Assembly: GCA_905207535.1 (NCBI GenBank)
Contig: CAJLLX010000067.1
Span: 1 to 10,291, forward strand
Direction: 5' to 3'
DNA: 10,291 nucleotides
Source of the DNA: an uncultured Muribaculaceae bacterium
Lineage (GTDB): Bacteria > Bacteroidota > Bacteroidia > Bacteroidales > Muribaculaceae
The position numbers and the translations under genes were made by a program. The notes under the pieces are model-generated. The model was not told where the DNA came from and searched no databases. It was given only the letters and a program-made list of their open reading frames with translations. Of this stretch, positions 5,018 to 10,291 are shown one piece after another. Every line of letters starts with the position of its first letter. The stretch's first letter is position 1.

Positions 5018-6844
5018 CTAAGGAAGGGGTGCGGCGAAATGGTCGCGGACGAGGCGGGCTTTGGCGGGGCCGATGACGTCGGCCAGCTTGTCGAGGCTCG
5101 CCTCTCGGATGCGCTTGACGCTCTTGAAATGGGTGAGGAGGGTCTGCTCGGTGGCGGGACCGATCCCTTTGATGCCGCTGAGCTCGCTGACGATAGCGCT
5201 CTTGCTGCGGCGGTTGCGGTGGTGGGTGATGCCGAAGCGGTGGGCCTCGTCGCGAAGCTGCTGCACCACTTTGAGCGATTCGGAATTTTTGTCGATGTAG
5301 AGCGGCACGCTGTCGCCGGGGAAATAGATCTCCTCAAGGCGCTTGGCGATGCCCACCACGGCTATCTTGCCGCGCAGACCTATCTCGTCGAGGGCCTCCA
5401 CGGCGGCGCTGAGCTGCCCTTTGCCGCCGTCCACCACGATGAGCTGCGGCAGATCGTCGGGGGCCTCCTGCATCAGGCGGGTGTAGCGGCGGGTGAGCAC
5501 CTCTTTCATCGAAGCGAAGTCGTCGGGGCCCTCCACGGTCTTGATATTGAAGTGGCGATAGTCTTTCTTTGAGGGTCGGGCATCGCGAAACACCACGCAC
5601 GATGCCACGGGGTTGGTGCCCTGGATGTTGGAGTTGTCGAAGCACTCCACATGGCGCGGGAGCACCGAGAGGCGGAAGTCGGCCTTCATCCTTTCGAGGG
5701 TCTTCTCGGCGCGCTTGGCGGGGTCGGTCCACTCCAGATGCTTGAGGTCGTCGATCTTGTTCTGCCGGGCGTTTCGGGTGCTGACATCGAGCAGTTTGGC
5801 CTTATCGCCGCGCTGAGGGATGGTGAAGGTGACCCCTTCCATCTCGAGGTCGGGGAGCACGGGCACCACCACCTCGCCGTAGGTCACGCCCAGGCGCGTG
5901 CGAATCTCGTCGAGGGCATAACTGAGCAGGGCGCTCTGCTCCTCCTCCAGGCGTCGCTTGTAGCGGAGGGTGACACTGCGCACCACCGCTCCGCGGCGCA
6001 CGTGCATATAATTGATATACACATCGTTGCCGCCATCATCGTCGATGCCGAAGACATCCACATTGTCGATGGTCTGGCTCACGATGACGCTCTTGGCCCG
6101 GTAGCGCTCCACAAGCTGGTATTTCTGCTTGAGCTCCTGGGCCTCCTCGAAGCGCAGCTCCCCGGCGAGCCGCTCCATCTCCGAGCGGAGGTAGGCCATC
6201 AGTTCGCCGGTCTCGCCACGCAGTATCTGGCGTATCCGCTCTATGTATTCGCCGTACTCCTCGGGGGAGATGGCGCCGGTGCAGCATCCGCGGCACCGCT
6301 TGAGGTGATATTCGAGGCAGAGGCGCCCCTTGCCGTTGGCCACCGACTGCGGTGTGACGGGGATGCGGCAGTTGCGCAGCGGATAAAGCTCATGAGCCAG
6401 CTCGAGCACGGCGCGCGCCGCTCCCGCCTCGGTGTACGGGCCGAAATATTTGCTGCCGTCCTTGAGGCGCTGACGGGTCATGAACACGCGAGGATACAGC
6501 TCCTTGGTGATGCAGATCCAGGGGTACGACTTGTCGTCTTTGAGCAGCACATTGTAGCGGGGCTTGTACTCCTTGATCATGGAGTTCTCGAGATTGAGAG
6601 CGTCCTGCTCCGTGGGCACCACGATATATTTCATGTCGGCGATGGCGCGCACCAGCAGATTGGTGCGCAGCACATCGTGGGTGCGGTTGAAGTACGACGA
6701 TACGCGGCGCTTGAGGTTTTTGGCCTTGCCTACGTAGATCACCTTGCCTTCGGAGTCGAAGTACATGTACACCCCCGGGGTGTCGGGGAGAATGGATATT
6801 TTGTGCCGCAGTTCGGGCGACTTATCGTTGCTGTGCTTTGCCAT
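5018..6844 (-). CDS. uvrC: UvrABC system protein C (excinuclease subunit)
   Basis: Makes the 3' and 5' incisions around bulky DNA lesions in nucleotide excision repair, recruited by UvrB. The 608-residue product has the full domain order: GIY-YIG nuclease (about 22-100, GVYMYFDSEGKVIYVGKAKN), a cysteine-rich cluster site (Cys159, Cys176, Cys184, Cys187, the four iron-sulfur positions of UvrC), a UVR motif for UvrB binding (about 216-250), the RNase H-like nuclease domain with Asp403 (CFDNSN), Asp472 (VVDGGKGQ) and His535 (DEAHRFG), and two C-terminal helix-hairpin-helix motifs (GIKGIGPA, 557-564, and ADVIGPAKA, 588-596). I chose the ATG at 6844 because the open frame upstream to 6952 would cross the promoter and palindrome. 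The stop is only 7 bases from the end of the convergent GH32 remnant. All catalytic residues are present, so it should be active. Confidence 0.97.
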   Translation of the reverse strand: MAKHSNDKSPELRHKISILPDTPGVYMYFDSEGKVIYVGKAKNLKRRVSSYFNRTHDVLRTNLLVRAIADMKYIVVPTEQDALNLENSMIKEYKPRYNVLLKDDKSYPWICITKELYPRVFMTRQRLKDGSKYFGPYTEAGAARAVLELAHELYPLRNCRIPVTPQSVANGKGRLCLEYHLKRCRGCCTGAISPEEYGEYIERIRQILRGETGELMAYLRSEMERLAGELRFEEAQELKQKYQLVERYRAKSVIVSQTIDNVDVFGIDDDGGNDVYINYMHVRRGAVVRSVTLRYKRRLEEEQSALLSYALDEIRTRLGVTYGEVVVPVLPDLEMEGVTFTIPQRGDKAKLLDVSTRNARQNKIDDLKHLEWTDPAKRAEKTLERMKADFRLSVLPRHVECFDNSNIQGTNPVASCVVFRDARPSKKDYRHFNIKTVEGPDDFASMKEVLTRRYTRLMQEAPDDLPQLIVVDGGKGQLSAAVEALDEIGLRGKIAVVGIAKRLEEIYFPGDSVPLYIDKNSESLKVVQQLRDEAHRFGITHHRNRRSKSAIVSELSGIKGIGPATEQTLLTHFKSVKRIREASLDKLADVIGPAKARLVRDHFAAPLP

Positions 6845-6874
6845 AAATAGGGAGAAAAAGCCGGGTGTCGTGTT

Positions 6875-6894
6875 ATCACGCGAGCTCGCGTGAT
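6875..6894. promoter_or_regulatory. Perfect 20-base palindrome in the uvrC leader
   Basis: ATCACGCGAG at 6875-6884 is followed directly by its exact reverse complement at 6885-6894. With no spacer, it looks more like a binding site for a dimeric DNA-binding protein than an RNA hairpin, although an 8-pair stem with an AGCT loop is possible. It lies about 30 bases upstream of the uvrC ATG and roughly 45 bases downstream of the predicted transcription start. No U-tract directly follows on either strand. The SOS (LexA) site of this group is not recognisable in it. Confidence 0.6.
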
Positions 6895-6940
6895 CGCTGA
6901 ACAAAAGGGAGAGAAGAGGCCGGGAGGGAGGAGGCCTATG

Positions 6941-6948
6941 CAAAGATA
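6941..6948 (-). promoter_or_regulatory. -7 promoter element for uvrC
   Basis: The minus strand reads TATCTTTG, a full match to TAnnTTTG. A TTTG lies upstream at 6974-6971 with a 22-base spacer, slightly longer than the usual 19-21. The predicted leader is about 90 bases and contains the palindrome. Confidence 0.6.
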
Positions 6949-6982
6949 ACACTTATTAGGCCACATAATCCAAAATAATTAT

Positions 6983-6990
6983 TAAATTTG
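6983..6990 (+). promoter_or_regulatory. -7 promoter element for the polyamine dehydrogenase gene
   Basis: TAAATTTG matches TAnnTTTG fully and points to a transcription start near 6994-6997, about 92 bases before ATG 7088. No -33 TTTG is seen at the right distance. It lies back to back with the uvrC promoter. Confidence 0.5.
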
Positions 6991-7000
6991 CAGATTGATA

Positions 7001-7088
7001 ACCCTGCGGCCAAACTGCAAGGGGATAAAAAATGTTTTTTCACCGGAGAGGCATATCCCCCTCCACATCCTTTTTTTCAAGAAAAAAA
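7001..7088 (+). promoter_or_regulatory. Structured leader with competing stems before the polyamine gene
   Basis: GGGG at 7021-7024 can pair in two exclusive ways: upstream with ACCCTGC (7001-7007, pairing GCAAGGG with one bulged A) or downstream within GGGGATA (7021-7027) to TATCCCC (7054-7060). Near the start codon, TTTTTTTC (7071-7078) and GAAAAAAA (7081-7088) are exact inverse copies, and the second arm includes the A of the ATG. The arrangement resembles a switchable leader but matches no riboswitch class I know. Confidence 0.35.
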
Positions 7089-8341
7089 TGGCAAAAGTAA
7101 TCATCATCGGCGCCGGAGGTGTGGGCAGCGTTGTAGCCCACAAATGCGCCCAGAATCCGGAAGTATTCAGCGAGATAGTGATAGCTTCGCGCACCCGACG
7201 CAAATGCGACGCCCTCGCCAACGCTATAAAGGAGGCCGCCGCCAAGGCCGGCCGCAAGCTGCCGCTGATCAGCACCGACGCCGTCGATGCCGACAAAGTG
7301 GAGGAAGTGTGCGCCCTTTTCCGCCGCCACAACCCCGATATGGTGATCAATGTGGCCCTCCCCTATCAGGACCTCACCATCATGGACGCTTGCCTGGAGT
7401 GCGGTGTCAACTATCTCGACACGGCCAACTACGAGCCGCGCGACGTGGCTCACTTCGAGTATTCCTGGCAATGGGCCTACCGCGAGCGCTTCGAAAAGGC
7501 CGGACTCACCGCCATCCTCGGATGCGGATTCGACCCGGGAGTGTCGGGCGTCTTCACCGCATATGCCGCCAAGCACTATTTCTCGGCCATGGAGACCCTC
7601 GATATCGTCGACTGCAACGCCGGCAACCATGGCAAGGCTTTCGCCACCAACTTCAACCCCGAGATCAATATCCGCGAAATCACCCAGAACGGCCGCTACT
7701 ACCTCGACGGCAAATGGGTGACCACCGGACCGCTGGAGATACACACCGAGCTCAACTACCCCAATATCGGTCCGCGCGACAGCTACCTGCTCTATCATGA
7801 GGAGCTGGAGTCGCTGGTGCAGAACTATCCCACCATCAAGCGCGCCCGCTTCTGGATGACCTTCGGTCAGGAGTATCTCACCCATCTGCGTGTCATCCAG
7901 GACATAGGCATGGCCCGCATCGACGAGATCGACTACAACGGCCAGAAGATCGTGCCCCTGCAGTTCCTCAAGGCTGTGCTCCCCGACCCGCAGGAGCTGG
8001 GCGAGAACTACACCGGCGAGACCTCGATCGGCTGCCGCATCTCGGGCCTCGACAAGGAGGGCAAACCGCTCACCTACTACATCTACAACAACTGCTCCCA
8101 CCACGAGGCATATGTGGAGACGGGCATGCAGGCCGTGAGCTATACCACCGGCGTGCCGGCCATGACGGGCGCCATGATGTTCCTCACCGGCAAGTGGCGC
8201 AAGCCCGGAGTGCACAATGTGGAGGAGTTTGATCCCGATCCGTTCCTGGAGCAGCTCGCCGTGCAGGGTCTCCCCTGGCACGAAATCATCGGCGGCGACC
8301 TGGAGGTGCAGCATGTGCGCCCCGAGGAGCTCAAGAAATAA
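7088..8341 (+). CDS. Carboxynorspermidine/carboxyspermidine dehydrogenase (saccharopine dehydrogenase-like)
   Basis: Predicted to condense aspartate semialdehyde with putrescine (or diaminopropane) and reduce the product with NADPH to carboxyspermidine (or carboxynorspermidine), the first step of the alternative polyamine pathway used by Vibrio and many gut Bacteroidetes. The 417-residue product starts with a Rossmann fold GAGGVGSVVAHKCAQN (8-23). Several stretches resemble the Vibrio cholerae enzyme as I remember it: VVAHK, DWQWGYRE-like YSWQWAYRERFEKAG, GFDPGVSGVF (147-156), NAGNHGKAFATNF and SYTTGVPA. This distinguishes it from true lysine-pathway saccharopine dehydrogenases. ATG 7088 places the glycine motif at residue 8; an in-frame ATG at 6995 would translate the leader. 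The partner decarboxylase (nspC) is not in the window. deoC follows after 58 bases without a visible promoter, so the two may share a transcript despite unrelated roles. Confidence 0.9.
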   Translation: MAKVIIIGAGGVGSVVAHKCAQNPEVFSEIVIASRTRRKCDALANAIKEAAAKAGRKLPLISTDAVDADKVEEVCALFRRHNPDMVINVALPYQDLTIMDACLECGVNYLDTANYEPRDVAHFEYSWQWAYRERFEKAGLTAILGCGFDPGVSGVFTAYAAKHYFSAMETLDIVDCNAGNHGKAFATNFNPEINIREITQNGRYYLDGKWVTTGPLEIHTELNYPNIGPRDSYLLYHEELESLVQNYPTIKRARFWMTFGQEYLTHLRVIQDIGMARIDEIDYNGQKIVPLQFLKAVLPDPQELGENYTGETSIGCRISGLDKEGKPLTYYIYNNCSHHEAYVETGMQAVSYTTGVPAMTGAMMFLTGKWRKPGVHNVEEFDPDPFLEQLAVQGLPWHEIIGGDLEVQHVRPEELKK

Positions 8342-8399
8342 GCGCCCGACGTCTATCAGCATCAATCAAATTCAGTAATACCAACAAAAACTAACGACT

Positions 8400-9287
8400 A
8401 TGGAACAAGACAAATATCATCAGGCGATATGCGACTCGAAAGTGCTCGCCGACGATGCCGCCGTGAAGGCTGCCACCGAGAAGCTCCTCGACGAGCATCT
8501 GTCGGAGAACATGAACAAGGACGTGTACCGTTTCCTGTTCAACTGCATAGATCTCACCACGCTCCGCTCCACCGACTCCCCCCGCTCGGTGGCCGACTTC
8601 ACCGAGCGTGTCAACGACTTCGACAACGAGCACCCCGAGATGCCCAATGTGGCCGCTATCTGCGTCTACCCCAACTTCGCCCAGGTGGTGCGCTCGGTGC
8701 TTGAGGTATCCGACGTGGATATCGCCTGCGTGGCCGGCTGCTTCCCCTCGTCGCAGTCGTATATCGAAGTCAAGGTGGCCGAAACAGCCCTCGCTGTGGA
8801 GGGCGGTGCCGACGAAATCGACATCGTGCTCAATCTCGGCAACTTCCTCGACGGCGACTACGAGGAGGTGTGCGACGAGATCTCGGAGCTGAAACACTCC
8901 TGCCGCGACGCCCGTCTGAAGGTAATCCTCGAGACCGGCGCACTGAAGACCGCCGAGAACATCAAGGCCGCATCGGTGCTGGCCATGTACTCGGGCGCCG
9001 ACTTCATCAAGACCTCCACCGGCAAGGAGTATCCCGGTGCCTCGCTTGAGGCCGCCTATGTGATGTGCCAGTGCATCAAGGAGTATTACGACAAGACCGG
9101 CCGCATGGTTGGCTTCAAGCCCGCCGGCGGTGTGCGCTCTGCCAAGGATGCCGCTTCCTACTACACCATCGTCAAAGAGGTGCTCGGCGAGAAGTGGCTC
9201 ACCAACGAATACTTCCGCATCGGAGCCTCCGGCCTGGCCAACAACCTGCTCACCGAGATCTGGGGCACTGAGACCAAATACTTCTAA
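8400..9287 (+). CDS. deoC: Deoxyribose-phosphate aldolase
   Basis: Splits 2-deoxyribose 5-phosphate into acetaldehyde and glyceraldehyde 3-phosphate in the breakdown of deoxynucleosides; a cytoplasmic class I aldolase. The 295-residue product is longer than the ~260 residues of the E. coli enzyme. The active-site set is intact: Asp141 in EIDIVLN, the Schiff-base Lys204 in DFIKTSTGKEYPGAS, and Lys240 in GFKPAGGVR, matching E. coli Asp102, Lys167 and Lys201. The phosphate-binding FRIGAS is at 272-277. About 45 extra N-terminal residues, acidic and probably helical, precede the core. A tyrosine stands next to last, near where E. coli has its functional C-terminal Tyr. No other deo genes are near. 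It lies 58 bases after the polyamine gene and is followed by a strong hairpin. Confidence 0.95.
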   Translation: MEQDKYHQAICDSKVLADDAAVKAATEKLLDEHLSENMNKDVYRFLFNCIDLTTLRSTDSPRSVADFTERVNDFDNEHPEMPNVAAICVYPNFAQVVRSVLEVSDVDIACVAGCFPSSQSYIEVKVAETALAVEGGADEIDIVLNLGNFLDGDYEEVCDEISELKHSCRDARLKVILETGALKTAENIKAASVLAMYSGADFIKTSTGKEYPGASLEAAYVMCQCIKEYYDKTGRMVGFKPAGGVRSAKDAASYYTIVKEVLGEKWLTNEYFRIGASGLANNLLTEIWGTETKYF

Positions 9288-9294
9288 CCTCTCA

Positions 9295-9317
9295 CGGGGC
9301 CCGCACGGCGGGCTCCG
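9295..9317 (+). terminator. GC-rich hairpin after deoC, without a U-tract
   Basis: CGGGGCCCGC (9295-9304) and GCGGGCTCCG (9308-9317) form a 10-pair stem with one G-U pair and a three-base ACG loop, starting 7 bases after the deoC stop. No run of T follows, so it may slow polymerase or protect the deoC mRNA end rather than terminate fully. It may set the expression ratio with the next gene, 25 bases further on. Confidence 0.45.
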
Positions 9318-9342
9318 GAGCCTGACAACCTACCAATCAGCG

Positions 9343-9969
9343 ATGGAATACTGGATTATCGTAGACAACCGTCACGCCGGACCCTACACCGGCGAGCAAC
9401 TCGTGGCCGCCGGCCTTCGTGAGGACACTCTCGTATGGTATCAGGGGATCCCCGACTGGGTGCCGGCCGGAGCTGTGCCGGAACTGGCCGAGATGATGGC
9501 GCGCCGCGACGGACACCCCGCCGCTGCCACCGAACCGGAAGCGGCCGATGCCGCCCCGCAGCAGCAGCCCTATGAGCCGCAGGAACCCTGCACACATCCT
9601 CAGGAGGCTCCCGTAGATGTGGAGCAGCCTTATGCCGAGGTTCGCGAGACGCTGATTATGGATCAGGAGCCGGTGAGGCCGGCCCCGCAACCGCGTCAGC
9701 AGGCTCCCGGAGTGGCTCCTTGTGAGCCTTGCGAGCCGTGCCCTCCCACCTATGTGGCCTGGAGCATCATTGCCACGGTGCTCTGCTGCATCCCGCTGGG
9801 GATCCCTGCGATAATATTCTCATCGATGGTCAAGAGCGCCTACTATCGCGGCGACCTGGAGAAAGCGCGACGCTACAGCAATCGCGCACAGTGGTTTATC
9901 ATCCTCGCCATCACCCTCGGAGTGGTGTGCATGCCCTTCCAGACCTTCCAGATGGCCTTCGCGCTGTGA
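9343..9969 (+). CDS. GYF_2 domain and CD225/dispanin-like membrane protein
   Basis: A 208-residue protein with an N-terminal GYF_2 domain (1-50; MEYWIIVDNRHAGPYTGEQL and LVWYQGIPDWVPA), a domain thought to bind proline-rich or similar peptides. A low-complexity linker rich in Pro, Gln and Glu follows (about 55-134), ending in the repeated PCEPCEPCP. Two hydrophobic segments (about 138-162 and 184-204) flank the basic loop SAYYRGDLEKARRYSNRAQ; this layout matches CD225/dispanin-type proteins, in which the loop lies on the cytoplasmic side. No enzyme motif is seen, and the function of this bacterial combination is not established; a membrane scaffold is the likely role. ATG 9343 gives a clean domain start, although the frame is open upstream within deoC. 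The DUF2752 gene begins 7 bases after the stop, so the two are probably co-transcribed. Confidence 0.85.
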   Translation: MEYWIIVDNRHAGPYTGEQLVAAGLREDTLVWYQGIPDWVPAGAVPELAEMMARRDGHPAAATEPEAADAAPQQQPYEPQEPCTHPQEAPVDVEQPYAEVRETLIMDQEPVRPAPQPRQQAPGVAPCEPCEPCPPTYVAWSIIATVLCCIPLGIPAIIFSSMVKSAYYRGDLEKARRYSNRAQWFIILAITLGVVCMPFQTFQMAFAL

Positions 9970-9976
9970 TGCGGCG

Positions 9977-10291
9977 ATGAAACTATCCACAAAACCTATT
10001 TTGAGGGCTACCGTGCTCGCTGCAGCGGCGGTAGCCCTCATTGCATGCTATTTAGCTGTCACAGAGGCCGTCGGAGCCCGCCCCCGATGCCTCGTGAAGG
10101 GCCTCACCGGCTGGGATTGCCCCGGCTGCGGCTCGCAGCGCGCCCTCGAGGCGCTCCTCCGGGGGGACCTTTGGGGCGCCGTAAGCTGCAACTACCTCCT
10201 CCCCTTGCTTTTAGCCTATCTCCTCATCCCCGCGCTCCACTGGATAGCCCCCGAGTCGCAGCGCATTAAGCGCCTCTACGATCGGGCCACC
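9977..10291 (+). CDS. DUF2752 family membrane protein (partial, 3' end outside window)
   Basis: The frame runs open from ATG 9977 to the window edge and gives 105 residues without a stop. A hydrophobic N-terminal segment (about 9-27) is followed by the family signature GLTGWDCPGCGSQRALEALL (42-61, with the CPGCG cysteines 48 and 51) and RGDLWGAV, then a second membrane span (about 73-90) ending before a basic stretch, SQRIKRLY. DUF2752 proteins are small membrane proteins of unknown function; the paired cysteines suggest metal or disulfide chemistry, but this is inference. It starts 7 bases after the GYF_2/CD225 gene, a pairing I recall as frequent in Bacteroidetes. Probably only a few tens of residues are missing. 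A 12-pair inverted repeat lies within its first 22 codons. Confidence 0.85.
   Translation, partial: MKLSTKPILRATVLAAAAVALIACYLAVTEAVGARPRCLVKGLTGWDCPGCGSQRALEALLRGDLWGAVSCNYLLPLLLAYLLIPALHWIAPESQRIKRLYDRAT
10002..10040. repeat. 12-base perfect inverted repeat inside the start of the DUF2752 gene
   Basis: TGAGGGCTACCG (10002-10013) and CGGTAGCCCTCA (10029-10040) are exact reverse complements separated by 15 bases. The repeat covers codons 9 to 22, which encode the first membrane segment. In mRNA it would form a stable stem just after the start codon. No T-run follows, so it does not look like an ordinary terminator. Confidence 0.6.

Noticed and set aside
5014..5035. GCCGC / GCGGC hairpin at the uvrC stop
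   Set aside because: The stem is only 5 pairs with a 12-base loop, lies partly in coding sequence and has no T-run.
5651..6850. Long + strand open frame of about 400 codons
   Set aside because: It lies antisense to uvrC, whose domains and catalytic residues are unmistakable; the length comes from high GC content.
7040..8365. Long minus-strand open frame of about 440 codons
   Set aside because: It is antisense to the polyamine dehydrogenase and has no recognisable domain.

Overview
The window looks like chromosomal DNA from a GC-rich member of the Bacteroidales; the family Muribaculaceae is my best guess, but I could not run a search. The reasons are promoters of the Bacteroidetes type (TTTG about 19 bases upstream of TAnnTTTG), start codons preceded by A-rich stretches rather than Shine-Dalgarno sites, and gene families typical of gut Bacteroidales: a GT90 glycosyltransferase, a single-chain iron-sulfur serine dehydratase, a carboxyspermidine-type dehydrogenase, a long deoC, and a GYF_2-CD225 / DUF2752 pair. 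I see no tRNA, rRNA, CRISPR array, insertion sequence or phage gene.

Layout. (1) 1-1735: the tail of an unidentified + strand gene, a SpoU/TrmH-type RNA methyltransferase (-) and a GT90 glycosyltransferase (+). (2) 1736-3084: a COG0523 (CobW-like) metallochaperone GTPase with a 30-residue histidine-rich loop (-). It has the best promoter in the window, and a long inverted repeat overlaps its predicted transcription start. (3) 3085-5010: L-serine dehydratase (-) between two broken genes. One is only the C-terminal end of a membrane acyltransferase (-). The other is a GH32 glycoside hydrolase (+) reduced to a signal peptide joined out of frame to its last ~85 residues. (4) 5018-6844: uvrC (-), the nucleotide excision repair nuclease, with a perfect 20-base palindrome in its leader. 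(5) 7088-9287: a carboxy(nor)spermidine dehydrogenase and deoxyribose-phosphate aldolase (+). (6) 9343-10291: a small GYF_2/CD225 membrane protein and the start of a DUF2752 protein (+), spaced like an operon.

How it fits together. Most genes are housekeeping or catabolic (RNA modification, DNA repair, serine breakdown, polyamine synthesis, deoxynucleoside salvage) and do not form one pathway. The least understood cluster is the GYF_2-CD225 / DUF2752 pair. The most interesting signals are non-coding or degenerate: period-7 TAG arrays that begin with the stop codon of two + strand genes and lie against convergent neighbours; the two large deletions on either side of sdaA; and structured leaders in front of the metallochaperone, uvrC and polyamine genes. 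I do not see a clearly new multi-gene system such as a defence island. No gene-free stretch exceeds 300 bases; the longest, 6845-7087, holds divergent promoters and two leader regions.
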